Part shown: positions 45,901-57,023 of the stretch, in pieces
Layout: the number at the start of each line of letters is the position of its first letter
Numbering within the stretch: the stretch's first letter is position 1
Assembly: GCA_023375675.1 (NCBI GenBank)
Contig: JALQBC010000029.1
Coordinates: 310,001-374,000, forward strand
Direction of reading: 5' to 3'
DNA: 64,000 bases
Source: Cytospora piceicola
Taxonomy: Eukaryota > Ascomycota > Sordariomycetes > Diaporthales > Cytosporaceae
Position numbers and translations under genes: made by a program
Notes under the pieces: generated by a model
Databases searched by the model: none
Told to the model about the DNA's origin: nothing
Seen by the model: only the letters and a program-made list of their open reading frames with translations

Positions 45901-47174
45901 AAGAATGTCAGTTGTTCAGTTATCCAACGAAGCAATACAGGAACAGGGACAAAAGTTCAACGTACAACGGGCAAATCATACTTGCGCCCTGCTTCGCGGC
46001 CGAACACTTGGGAGATAGACTGGATCTCTGCCTTGTCGCCTGCGACATTGTCAGTTTGGAATAGCTAGGGAAGAATCAGCCGTAACAGAAACATACCAGC
46101 CACAGTCCCTGTACCATGTGCTTCTACGTATAACGTATCGCGAGGGTCGAGACCAGCTTTGGCATAGACTGAAGTTGCCAACGCTGCCTGCGCATCTGCG
46201 TTGGGCAAGAAGATGCCAGAAGTTTTGCCATCATGGCCAACGCCTGATTCCAAAATGACTGCATGGACCGCGTCGCCGTCAGCAAGGGCTCGATCGAGGC
46301 GCTTCAGGACAAGGACGCCAACGCCTTCGCCTCGCCCATAACCAGCGCCACGATCATCGAATGTGTAGCATCTTCCGTCTTTATTGATGAGCGTACTGGG
46401 TATAATTTTTAGTATTATACTGGTGATCAACGCTTTAACATAGGCGTCTTACCCCACGGAGGTCATGGCGATGGATTGATCAGGGGTTAGCAAAAGTTGG
46501 CTAGCCCCAGCGATGGCCAGGGTGGCCTCATCAGACCTCAGAGTACGGCAAGCTTGGTGCAATGCCACGAGGCTGCCTGACTGTATATCTTTGCGTTAGC
46601 TGAGAACACAGTGGGAAGAGTTGGTAGTACTTACACATCCTGTATCCAGTGTATTGGAAGAGCCTTTCAAGTCAAGGATATATGAGATTCTATTCGACAA
46701 AATGGCATCTCCAGAACCCAAAATATGAGCTTTGTGGATCTGATGCCCATCTGTGTACCCCATTCTGTCGTAGTCTCGTGCGAACATTGCCATGTGCACT
46801 GAAGTGTCCGAGCCACGCAAGCTCTCGATGGGGAGGCCGGCATTTTCGATGGCTTCGTAAGTGATTTCAAGTAGGAGTCTCTGCTGTGGATCAACGCCAG
46901 TAACCTCAGCAGTGGGAATTCCGAAGAACCGTGCATCGAACGCTGTGATATCCTGGTTCAAGAAGTATCCGTGACTGAAGTTCATGGCCTCTTTGGTCTC
47001 TGGATCCTTGTGGTAGAATGACCTCCAGTTCCAGCGGTCTTTGGGTACTTCTCCCCAGCCGTCCCTACCTTCAGCCAACATAGACCACAACTCCTCGGGG
47101 TTGTCAGCACCTCCCGGGAGGCGACATGCCATTCCGATAACCGCAACTCGAGTTTCCGTGCTCATCTTGAACAT
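36875..47174 (-). CDS. Highly reducing type I PKS with C-terminal carnitine acyltransferase-like domain
   Basis: This iterative synthase builds a reduced, C-methylated polyketide. Exons (minus): 47174-46635, 46580-46453, 46395-46097, 46039-45966, 45890-45735, 45564-39671, 39579-38148, 38079-37085, 37004-36875; 3215 residues. KS: Cys180 in DTGCSGS, His316 in EAHGTGT, His356 in NIGHLESSSG. AT: GHSSGE near 648. DH: His about 973 in LQDHIV, Asp about 1180 in HPTTFDA. CMeT: EIGAGTGSAT at 1462. ER: HAASGGVGQAA at 2010. KR: GGGLGDLG at 2220 and SQSNY. ACP: Ser about 2536 in LGLDSL. From about 2620 to the end is a choline/carnitine acyltransferase-like domain with ITEHGGVDG (His about 2914); in characterised fungal PKSs such domains release the chain by acyl transfer to an alcohol. 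All catalytic residues seem intact. The last exon ends SSNMSQ. The alternative start is 47165. Confidence 0.94.
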
Positions 47175-48262
47175 GGAAGCAATAGAAACAGACAGGTATG
47201 AAATGAACAGAAGATTCTGCAGTACTGAGAGGGAAACCGACGTCTTGATTAGAGATACGAGGATTGGTGTATTGTAGTTTCTACTCAAGAAGAGGGATAG
47301 GATGAGTATCAGTAGCATCAGAGACACGCTTCAACAGGTTCGAAGGGGTTAATATATGCCTATCAGCGCTCCCACCATACGAAGACGTGAATGAGCAAGT
47401 AGCACAGCCTTCGTCGTCGATACTAACATCCGAAAAACCAACATCCCCAAGTTCAGGCATCCTGCCCTTCCCCTCTTCTTCCAGGATTGGAAGGTTTGCA
47501 TGCAACGGGCATAACATCACGCGCGAGCAATCCTACTTGGAGATAATTAGTACATGGCAGATACTTTCGGTGACGGTTGGAAGCATACCGGTGCTTCTTG
47601 GTCTTGGGACATTCGGCCCGGTGGTCGGTCTCCATGCTTGACTTGATGCTGATGGACTCTACTCCGTGTCTTGAGGCCTTCAAGATCGGCATTATTCATA
47701 GTTCCGAGCTTACGTCCTCTGCATGTACCGATTATCCTGCCTACAACTTGCTTTGAAAGCCATGCCGCTCACAGTCATTCCTCTCGAAATGGCGTGTCAA
47801 TTTGGGAGGTCGGTTGAGTTGGTGATCCATGATGCAGATGCGCTTATGTGGCGCCTGAAGATAACGACATGAGCGCGCCTTCCCACTCGCTCGGAAGCTC
47901 GGCAAGTTGTTACATGTGATTCCAGCCAAGATACTGCGTCACTTGCTGTGCCGCCAGCTGGCAGCCTGTGCAGAGGTACGGCCGACGGTCTCGCCGCTCG
48001 GGAACAACAACAGTACAGCGTTGAGTAGAAGCTCACTCAATACCTACCTGTAGAGAATGCCTATCCAATGTAGATATATGTCCCCTGCTCACAACCAACC
48101 TCGACTCTTACTGTCATGCCGAACTGACAGCTGGGATACCTGAGCTTCGGTAACTTCCTCGGCGAAAACGTTGAAGCACAGACTGATCAAAGTAACAAGA
48201 TCTCAATCATACCCGAATCCAAACCTTAAAGAGAAAAGCAGGATTCACAAACCAAGCCAGCC
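47175..48262. promoter_or_regulatory. Shared divergent promoter region of the PKS and the ABC exporter
   Basis: The PKS start (minus) and ABC start (plus) face away from each other across 1088 bp with no gene between. One CGG-N5-CCG inverted pair (47986-47996, in CGGTCTCGCCG) fits the half-site spacing bound by some Zn2Cys6 activators. TATATTAA-like sequence near 47346 could serve the PKS. Joint control is inferred from the arrangement. No regulator gene is in the window. Confidence 0.5.
47986..47996. promoter_or_regulatory. CGG-N5-CCG inverted repeat, possible Zn2Cys6 site
   Basis: CGGTCTCGCCG lies about 270 bp upstream of the ABC exporter start and 810 bp from the PKS start. Such a motif is expected by chance now and then, so it is only a candidate. 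Confidence 0.25.
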
Positions 48263-51200
48263 ATGCGTCTTGTAGAATACTCGAGGGTGTGCAGCGATGG
48301 TACCTTTGGGCCAACCGTACCGCAAACGGCACAGTGCCGCGGTGGTTTCGATTTCACAGGTATGAATGATGGTCCATGTTGATTTAGAATGAATACTGAC
48401 TTTGAATAACAGTTACCTTTGAAGAAAGCCTCTTTTCGATATTGCCCGCATGCTTACTTCTTCTCTTGTTTCCGTGGCGGTTCGCTTCTCTGTGGAGCGA
48501 AACGCCCAAGACTAGAAAGTCACGGCTGTACAGTTTGAAGTTGGTATGCGATGTTTCGTGATCCAGTTTTCTCCGTGTTTCTCGGCTTCCTCCTGGCTGA
48601 ACCCCATATACAGGTTTCACTTGCGGTTCTTGTAGCTCTACAAGCCACTCTCGTGGCATTGGCCTCCACGGAACACACCGCCTTTCGGCCTTTGCTGGTA
48701 GCTTCCGCAACGCTTCAGTTATGCGCTGCTGTATCACTTGGCCTCCTGTCACATTGGGAGCATCGGAATACTGTCAGACCGTCTATCTTGATTTCAACCT
48801 ACCTAATTTTGACTTCAGTTCTGGATGCTGCAAGAGTCAGGACCCAAGCACTCATCCCGGGGCAAACCAATATTACTGGCATACTCATAGCAACTGTTGC
48901 TGTGAAGCTGGTTGCACTCATGATCGAATCAAGAGGGAAAACTTCTCTTTTGGTGCCCGAATATGCCGGTCCATCGGCAGAGCTTCACAGTAACATCTTC
49001 TCCAGGGCATTCTTTCTATGGCTCAATCCACTGCTCTCGATGGGATTCCGAAATGTCCTTTCCATACAGGATCTCCCTGGTATCCACGAGAAACTTGCAT
49101 CAAAAGCACTCGCTTCTCGAGTGCAGACAAATTGGGAAAGTAGTGAGTTCATCTCTGATAGATATTATTGCGACCACTTATGCTTATACTGTGGACAGGT
49201 CACCAGAGAGGACGGCGTTCTCTGATGACACAAATTGTTCTCAGCTTTCCCAAAGAGCTCCTGCTTATAGCTCTGCCCAGGACTCTAGAAGTCGGCCTCA
49301 CCATTGCTTACCCGTTCCTGGTCCAAGAAGCGATCACATTTCTGGACTCGCCTTCAGCCCCAGTCAACGTTGGGTATGGGCTCGTCGGGGGCTTCTTCTG
49401 CGTTTCTATGGGAATTGCAGTGAGTAAATACCCCTTAACCTGGTACCAACACCTGCTGACAGTACAAATGTGAAGTTGGTATCCCCCTGGTGTTATCATA
49501 TGACATTTCGGTTCATGACTATTACTCGCGGGGCTCTAGTCACCATGATATACTCCAAGCTCCTGCATACCAAAGCCAACGTTGTCGACCAATCTGCGGC
49601 CCTTACATTGATGACGACTGACGTTGAAAAGATTGTAGAAACGTTCTGGAGGCTCATTCTGGACCCTTGGTCATGCATACTACAGCTGGGCATCTGTGTC
49701 TACCTCCTCTATCGGCAGCTTGGTGCTGTGTGCTGTGCCCCCATCATCATTATGTCTTGTAAGAAACTTTAGTCTACATCGTCTCGAATTCGAAATTTGT
49801 GATGCTGACCGTCTTCAGTTTGCTTCGGACTCGTCGCCATCACGGGACGCAAAGTCCCCGAGTATCAAAATATATGGTTCAAAGCTGTTGAAACACGTGT
49901 AAACCTGACTTCCCACACATTAGGCTCACTACAATCCGTGAAGCTGCTTGGACTCTCCCAGGAAATGGAATCAACCATTCAAGAGAAAAGGGACCAGGAA
50001 ATATCAGTCTCCCGGAATTTCAGATTTACTAACTGCCTCGCGCTCACATCTTGTAAGGCCCCACTTCAACACTGGTGATTGAAATATATGTGCTAAGGTC
50101 CTATGCAGCTCTGTCCCCTTTGGTTTTGTCACCTCTCATTACTTTCATCGCTTACTCAGTAGCGAGGGCAGTCTCAAATGAAGGCCCCTTCTCTGTTAAC
50201 AAAGCAGTTACATCCCTTTCCATTCTCAGCCTCATGAATACCCCGGCAAGGCGACTTCTATTTGCTATTCCGTTTGGCCTTCAGGCTGTGGGAAGCTTCA
50301 AAAGAATAGAGAAATTCCTTCAACTCGATGAGGATCCGGAGCCATTGGTACCAAGTACCCAGAATCCGGAGAAAGCACCAGGACCATGCGTAGAGCAAGA
50401 CTCCGCCCCGATAAGTCCACCTCAAGGCTCGCAGCCCGAGGCTGTGATTCACCTCAAAAGAGTCGCTTTCGGGTGGAAGGCCGATGCACCTCCAATTGTT
50501 TGTGTTGAAGGTATCGACTTTGCGAGAGCCTCGTTCACCGTGATCACAGGACCCATCGGCTGTGGCAAGTCCACGCTACTCAAGGGCCTCTTGTCCGAGA
50601 CGCCCTATGTACAAGGGGATGTCCAAGTCTCTCAGGATGAAATAGCATATTGCGGCCAAACTCCCTGGATCCATGAGGGAACTATCCGTGAAAACATTGT
50701 GGGCAAATCGGAATTTGATGCCTCATGGTATAACAATGTGATTTCAAGCTGCGATCTCGACTTTGACCTGAGCCGCATGCCTGACGGTGATGCTTCGATG
50801 GTCGGCAGCAGAGGATTGAGTATCAGTGGTGGCCAGAGACAGCGTATCGTACGTGTTATCCCAGATGTCAAGCCGTGGATGCACTTTTTCACCTGTAACT
50901 GACGAGCCTTAGTCCATTGCCCGAGCTCTGTACGCCAAAAAGGAAGTAGCAATCTTTGACGATGTCACAAATGCTCTTGATACTCGCACCCTGCGTTCCG
51001 TATCAGACAAGGTGTTCGGCAAGGAAGGGGTGCTACGTTCTAGAGGCACCACTGTCATCCTCGCCACACACTCTGGTAAGGCCCCGCACGTCAGGAGATA
51101 TGATTGAGATATACTGAAACATGATGACTACTAATAGTGCAGCTTCTCCAAGCTGCGGACCAGGTCATCTTGATGAGCAGAAAGGGCGAAATACTAGACC

Positions 51201-53674
51201 GTGGGACTTATAACGAGGTGTCCAAGCGCCAACCTATTGGCGAGCACCACGAGCCTCTGGCAGCATCATCTGAGCCAGACCTGCAGTCTGGAGACAGTGT
51301 CAACTTCGGAGAGTTCCAAGCTCGACTTGATACTCAACTTGATACCCGCATGAACGACCTACGAAGGCAAAGAGGCGACTGGAGATCGTATATACTTTAT
51401 ATAGGGTCTCTAGGGTGGCTCAACTTTTCCCTCTTCCTTTTTGGTGCCGTTACTTATGCGCTTTTCACGGCTTTCTTCCAGATATGGGTCACGTGGTGGG
51501 CAGAGGACACTGCTGGTCGCCATGGACTGGGTTATTGGCTAGGACTGTACGCAGCTTGGGGTGTACTGATCATGGTGTCCCTCCTATGCACACCAATGTA
51601 AGTGAGACAGGCTATCTCGAACCCAAGTAACTAGTGGTACTGACATATACCAGGTGGTTCATTTACTACATGGTGCCAAAATCGTCCAAGTTATTGCATT
51701 CAGAGTTACTGGCAGCTGCAATGAGGTAGGAAATGTCTAATGCTAGCCCGGGGAACTCAAAATACTGATACAAAGCTGAGATAATCTTCAGATCACCGAT
51801 GTCGTTCATATCAAAGATAGATACCGGATCCCTCGTCAACAGGTATGTATATACTACTTATCGAGGAAAGCTATCCTTGCAGCTGATCAGGTGTGAAGGT
51901 TCAGTCAAGATATTCGCTTGTGTGACTGGCAACTCCCGGTCACTTTAGTTATGACAATATTTGGTGAGTGGATATATAGTAAACTTTCTTTGCACCTGAT
52001 TCCCATACTAATCTCCGGCGTGTCTAGAATTACTGGGAGTTCTTGCAAGCATCGGTATCGCTGTATCTGCCGTCAAGTATATCGCTATCGGCATACCTAT
52101 GCTGGGCGCGGTACTGTACTTCCTTCAACGTTTTTATTTGCGCACTTCGAGGCAGTTAAGACTTCTTGAGTTAGTAGTTCTTAGCATCATCGGCCATACA
52201 CGCAACCAGAAATACACGACTAACATGCTTTACAATCTAGAATCGAAACCAAGGGCCCTCTAGTATCACTGTTCATTGATACTATCCAGGGACTCACAAC
52301 TATCCGCGCATTTGGATGGAGCCAAGACTACGTCCAGAAGACTCTTTCCCTACTGGACACATCACAGAAGCCTGTGTACCTGCTGTTCTGCGTACAACGC
52401 TGGCTTCTCCTCGTCCTCTCACTTATAGCCGTAGCCTTGGAGGTGCTCCTCATGGGGGTTGCCATTCCTCTGCGCACAAGCGTCAGTGCTGGTTTTGTAG
52501 GGCTAGCTATTGTGCAAGTCACGACGCTGTCCGAGCTGATGAACGATCTCATCGTGCAGTGGACGGAGATGGAGGCGTGTCTTGGAGCCGTCACCAGAAT
52601 CTCCCGGTTCACGAAGGACACGCCGCGGGAGGGAAGCTCGGACGACGCGGTGTCTCTGCTTGAAGAGTGGCCCTCAAATGGCGCTGTCACGATGAACAAC
52701 GTCTCTACAAGTTATGAGTATATATGCTATTCCCTTTCATTTCCCGACTTTGTCTAGTCTCAGAGAGTTGACTAATGATGGCTAGACCGGAAGGCAACCT
52801 GGTCTTGGAAGAGATCTCACTTTCCATAAAACCCGGCGAACATGTCGGCATTTGCGGAAGGACTGGCAGGTAGGTGATCCGAACTATCGTTACTAGGTAA
52901 TCTTCGAGCATTCCGAGCTAACCAAACCTTCTGGTACAATAGTGGAAAAAGCAGTCTTGTAGCCGCCCTGCTACGTCTGCTCGGGTGCCAAAAGGGGCAA
53001 ATATTGATCGGTGGAGTCGACATATCCACCTTAGACCCCGGGTTCGTGCGTTCCAAGCTCAACCTCATCACTCAGGAACCATTCCTATTCGAGGGGACTG
53101 TACGGGAGAATGCGAACCCGTGGAGAGGCGCAGTCCCGGACCAGACAATCGTCGACGTCCTGGTCAGGGTCGACCTGTGGGACAAGATCAAGTCACTCGG
53201 CGGCCTCGACGCCCCCCTGGACGAGAACTCACTCTCACATGGCCAGCGGCAAATCTTCTGCCTCGCCAGGGCCATCCTGCGGGAAAGCACAATCCTCATA
53301 CTAGACGAGCCAACAAGCCAGTAAGCGCGTTTGTCCAGCCCTCTTTCGCTCTCTCAACCCCTCAATGTGACCTTCCAACACGCACATAATACCGATGGTG
53401 CTGACGTGAGACCAGCATCGATCCTAACACGGACGCCACAATCCAGCGTATCATCAGGGAGGATTTCCAAGACCGGACGGTCATCATGATCGCCCATCGT
53501 CTGCATAGCCTTGTGGACTTCGACAGAGTGTTTGTGCTTGACTCCGGCCGTCTGATCGAGTTTGGGGCGCCCAAAGATCTCTTATTCAACGAGGGCTCGG
53601 CTTTCAAGGCACTGTATAGCGTGGATGGAGGCCATTTCAATAGCCGAGAAGATGCGGGTTTGGAGTTGGAATAA
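48263..53674 (+). CDS. Full-length ABCC (MRP-type) ABC transporter, second copy, 17 exons
   Basis: This is probably the exporter of the PKS product. Exons: 48263-48359, 48413-48543, 48614-49142, 49199-49419, 49476-49758, 49819-50052, 50109-50848, 50913-51075, 51138-51597, 51654-51725, 51792-51842, 51899-51963, 52028-52169, 52241-52717, 52786-52869, 52943-53320, 53416-53674; 1461 residues, all phases consistent. The N-terminus reads CSDGTFGPTV and FDFTVTFEESLFSILP, typical of ABCC TMD0. TMD1 includes FRFMTITRGALV. NBD1 has GPIGCGKST (about 646), CGQTPWIHEG, LSISGGQRQRI, and IFDDVTNALD with Asp in place of the catalytic Glu, as is common in this subfamily. TMD2 includes DTGSLVNRFSQDI and YLRTSRQLRLLE. 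NBD2 has GRTGSGKSS (about 1246), LITQEPFLFEG, LSHGQRQIFCLARAIL and LILDEPTSHID. Exons of 51-84 bp are unusually short. The acceptors at 49475 and 50108 are the least certain. Confidence 0.9.
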
Positions 53675-54226
53675 TACGGAATTTGCACCACGACTCCAAG
53701 GTCCGTATTGGGGAGTTCCCCCCTACTTAAATACGGTGAGAAGTTTGAGACCATCCGGTGCTAGGGGGGTGATCTGTGTTGTTTCTGTAGTAACACGGTT
53801 CAGGAACGCACCGATGCTTCAGATATGGCAGGCAGTGGAGTTTTGTTTCTGTTTCATCATTGTCTCCTGTTTACTTTACATTGTACCTTGTAAGAGTAGG
53901 CGTGAAGGTCCACTTTCCAAGCACCATTATACACGTGAGGACACACGAGAAGAATGATAGTCTCATGCTTCTTTGGTTTTCAGATCCCTCGTGGACATTG
54001 CTCGTCCAACTGCCTGAGCACAAGAGAATAATGACGCACCCCCTGATTTTGCCCTGTCGTCTATTTTGCGGTTAAATGTATCCAAAATAAATAAGACCCC
54101 CATTGCTTAAGGGTGCGAAGAACAGAACCGGATTCCTTCTGACAGTAGATCAGTATCCTGCCTTACGTAAACGCCGACATATGCTGCTTTTTGAGCATAA
54201 AAAAGCCCGTCCATTGTTCAAGACAT
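53675..54226. other. Convergent intergenic region, no gene recognised
   Basis: This 550-bp gap separates the 3' ends of the ABC exporter and the GH17 gene. It would hold both terminators; no distinct signal is seen beyond A+T-rich words such as AAATAAATAAG near 54086. Confidence 0.45.
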
Positions 54227-55832
54227 TCAGAGAAACAGGCAAGCAGCCATCAGAGCGACGAAGGCAGCTCCAAGAGAGACAAGGTTGGCAGACGCGCTGC
54301 TCTGAACCACCGATGTGGCCGAGGCTGTTGAGCCGCTAGCGGGGATAGTTCCAAAGTTACCTCCGCCTGATCCTGAGCTTCCCGAGCCACTGGAGCCAGT
54401 ACCGTTGAAGCCGGTGCCACTGGAGCTGGTAGCAAGAGGGCCGGAAGCAGAAGTAGTCGCATTGGCGCCCGATCCGGTAGCACCAGCGCTCGCACCGGCA
54501 CTGGCTGCGCTGCCGACTCCAGCGGGAATTCCGGGTGAGCCACTGTCTACACCACTGGCCGTAGCGACGAGAGAAGTAAGAGTGGTCGCGGTGCCAGGTC
54601 CAGAGGCGGAGGCAGAGGCGGAGACAGAGGCCGCTCCAAAAGTAGAGGTGGCTTCGAAGGTAGATGCGGTTCCAGAGCCCGAAGCAACTCCAGAAGCCGA
54701 GGCGGCCCCAGTGGCTGAGGTGGTCGCAGAAGCCGACATGGATTTCGATGAAGAAGACGACGAGTCGGATGCATTGCAGGAGAGATCGTACAGAGGGGTG
54801 GTGGACAGTTTGTCGCCGACGATTCCAAAGCTAGGAGAGGGCGTGTCCGGGGCAGCATCCTGGAGGGTATACCAGAAAACGTTGGTATTCCCGAACAGGG
54901 GGCAGCCGACATCGTCCCAGTACGTCTTGGCATTGTCGATGGAGGCGACAGCGAGGTTCTGGTCCGGACCGCTCACTGGCCAGCCAGTCTCAGTCACCCA
55001 GACGTCCTTTCCACCTACAGCGGCCTGTGTCTGGGTGTAGGCGCTCTCGAAGAGAGATTTGCCGTCAGAGATGGAGTTCGTGATGGTGTTCTGGCATATA
55101 TATGTTAGCATGGGGGCCTTAGGAGACGGTGGCCGGAGGACAAACCTGGAAGTAAGGGTATGCGTCAATGCCAACAAAGTCACAGGCGTCAATCACGGCA
55201 TTGTTGGAACTGTTCACCCAAGCAGTCCAGGTATCGACGTGGCCAACAGGCACGCCAGATAGAGGAGTGTCGGCGAGGGCATCTCTCACTTGGTTGATGT
55301 AACCAACGATGGTATCTGGAGAGGTACCGGGGTTTTCGCCATTGGCAATACCTGTGGGCGAAATTCGGTACAGGTCCTCAGAGCCAACAGAAATGCCGGC
55401 AACGAGACCACCGAGTTCAGAGCCGTAAGTGGAAATGGCGGACTTCAAGGCGGTGAGCTCGTTGGCGAAGTCGACATCTCCGGCAGAGCACCACAGGCCA
55501 AATAGCAAGGAGGTCTTGGTGCTGATGGCAGCTGGAATGGCCTCGATGGGCGAGTTCGTAGTACCGCCTTGCTGGGTGGGTTCTTAGCTTGTGCCAATAT
55601 GAGACATGTCAACAAAAGCATGCAGACTTACGATCATGGTGTACAAACGAGCTGAGTTGAAGACACCAGGAGCTGAGATCAAGCCCTGGGCAGTAGTGAA
55701 TTCGGCCTCATAGTCGCTCTGGACCTTGGCAGCGCCTGTGGTGAAGGTAGAACCGTAGTTGAAACCCATGTAGGATGCCAAAGCAGGCGAGGCGGCAGTG
55801 GCCAGAGCCACCAGAGACGATGTGCCAATCAT
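54227..55832 (-). CDS. eglC: GPI-anchored GH17 glucan endo-1,3-beta-glucosidase, EglC-like
   Basis: This is a cell-wall beta-1,3-glucanase or transglycosylase. Exons (minus) 55832-55632, 55571-55146 and 55090-54227 give 496 residues. A signal peptide (about 1-20, ending SPALAS) precedes the GH17 start [10 protein letters not shown]. The acid/base Glu about 132 sits in [11 protein letters not shown], and the nucleophile Glu about 243 in [11 protein letters not shown]; both are in their expected places, with [11 protein letters not shown] between. After residue about 315 comes a long Ser/Ala/Gly/Thr-rich linker, and the C-terminus is a hydrophobic GPI-attachment signal ([18 protein letters not shown]) after SSASAN. 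Domain order and length match the Aspergillus EglC type. Introns are 60 and 55 bp. It is probably involved in wall remodelling. Confidence 0.92.
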
Positions 55833-56790
55833 TATGGAGAGAGTGAAGACAGCGTGCTGATTTGTTGGGGGAACAATATTCTGACAAGAGTTGGAGCAAT
55901 AAGATGGTCCAAAGAAACACCCAAAAACTGTATTGTTGATACTGAGAAGTGAGGAGATTCGGGAAAGATGATCAGGACTGATAGTTGTCAGTCAGGCTTA
56001 TTTACTTGAAGTTGTTTCGTTCGTTCGGTTGTGTTTGGCAAGATGAAGCTGAGCGAGTGCGAGGGACGAAGAGAAGGAAGGAGTTGGTCAACTTTGGGGG
56101 CTCTGGGAGTGTGTCTGGTATCACTAGATTATTCTTAATTCTTCGGCGATGACGAACGAATGTGTATCTGTTTCGAGGGATCCGAAAGACTCAGCAAAGA
56201 GCAGGAATCCAACAAGTTGGAGGTCGATTCGATGAGTGATATACAAAAGGGCCAGGATCAAAGAGCAGGGCAGATGGATGAGCAGTAGCTTGAAGGCAAC
56301 AAAGGATATAAGACAAGTCCCACGGGGTGTTTTGACCGGAAGATCATCCCAGCTATTCCCCATTCTGTCACTCCAGCTGGCCACCGTTGGATCCCCAATC
56401 CATGTTTGTTTGTGTTCGTATGCCGCTGAGGGTAATGATGTACAGTAAGTGATGGGTGGATGAGTGGCACGGACAAACGCCATGGGCTGACCCGTCTCAC
56501 GCTATTCTCACACGCACGTCAGCATGTGAAAGACAGCACTGAGGGCGGAGGCAAGCGACAGCGGCCGATTGGATGTCTGAGGAAGAAAAGACTGTTGATT
56601 CTCCAGCTTCCCAATCGGATGGCGGATGCTGCGGTGTGCAGCTTCCAAGGTTATCCTCGCATTGTTCCTGCAGGTGGCGCCTCCAGTGGCGCCCAGTAAT
56701 CCGCAAGTTGGTAGCGACGACTGCTGTTCTGGATCGGTCGTAGAATTCCTCACCCCTGTTGGTTCGAATTGGAATTAATATTGGAATTTG

Positions 56791-56883
56791 CCTACCCTAA
56801 GTACCTACCTAGTAAGTAGGTACCTTCTATGAGATAGTGCCAACGGTCCGTCCGTCTTGTTGACTACCTAATTAGTAGATACC
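56791..56883. repeat. TACCTAGGTA-type palindromic cluster
   Basis: Two patches, CCTACCCTAAGTACCTACCTAG followed by TAAGTAGGTACC, and ACTACCTAATTAGTAGATACC, form imperfect inverted repeats 40 bp apart. Confidence 0.55.
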
Positions 56884-57002
56884 TTTCTTCCCATTGGTCC
56901 GGAGGCCGTACTGTCCAGATGTCTCTCTCGATCATGATGGACCGGGATGACTGCTGTGTAAAGACGACCGACCAAGACAGCGCAGCTTCGAGTCTGTTCA
57001 AG

Positions 57003-57023
57003 ATACCTACCTAGGTAGGTAGA
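57003..57023. repeat. TACCTAGGTA palindrome
   Basis: ATACCTACCTAGGTAGGTAG is a nearly perfect 18-20 bp palindrome centred on CCTAGG. Confidence 0.65.

Noticed and set aside
54315..55040. A 241-codon open frame on the plus strand rich in Pro/Glu/Ala
   Set aside because: It lies opposite the repetitive linker of the GH17 gene and reflects that linker's codon bias.
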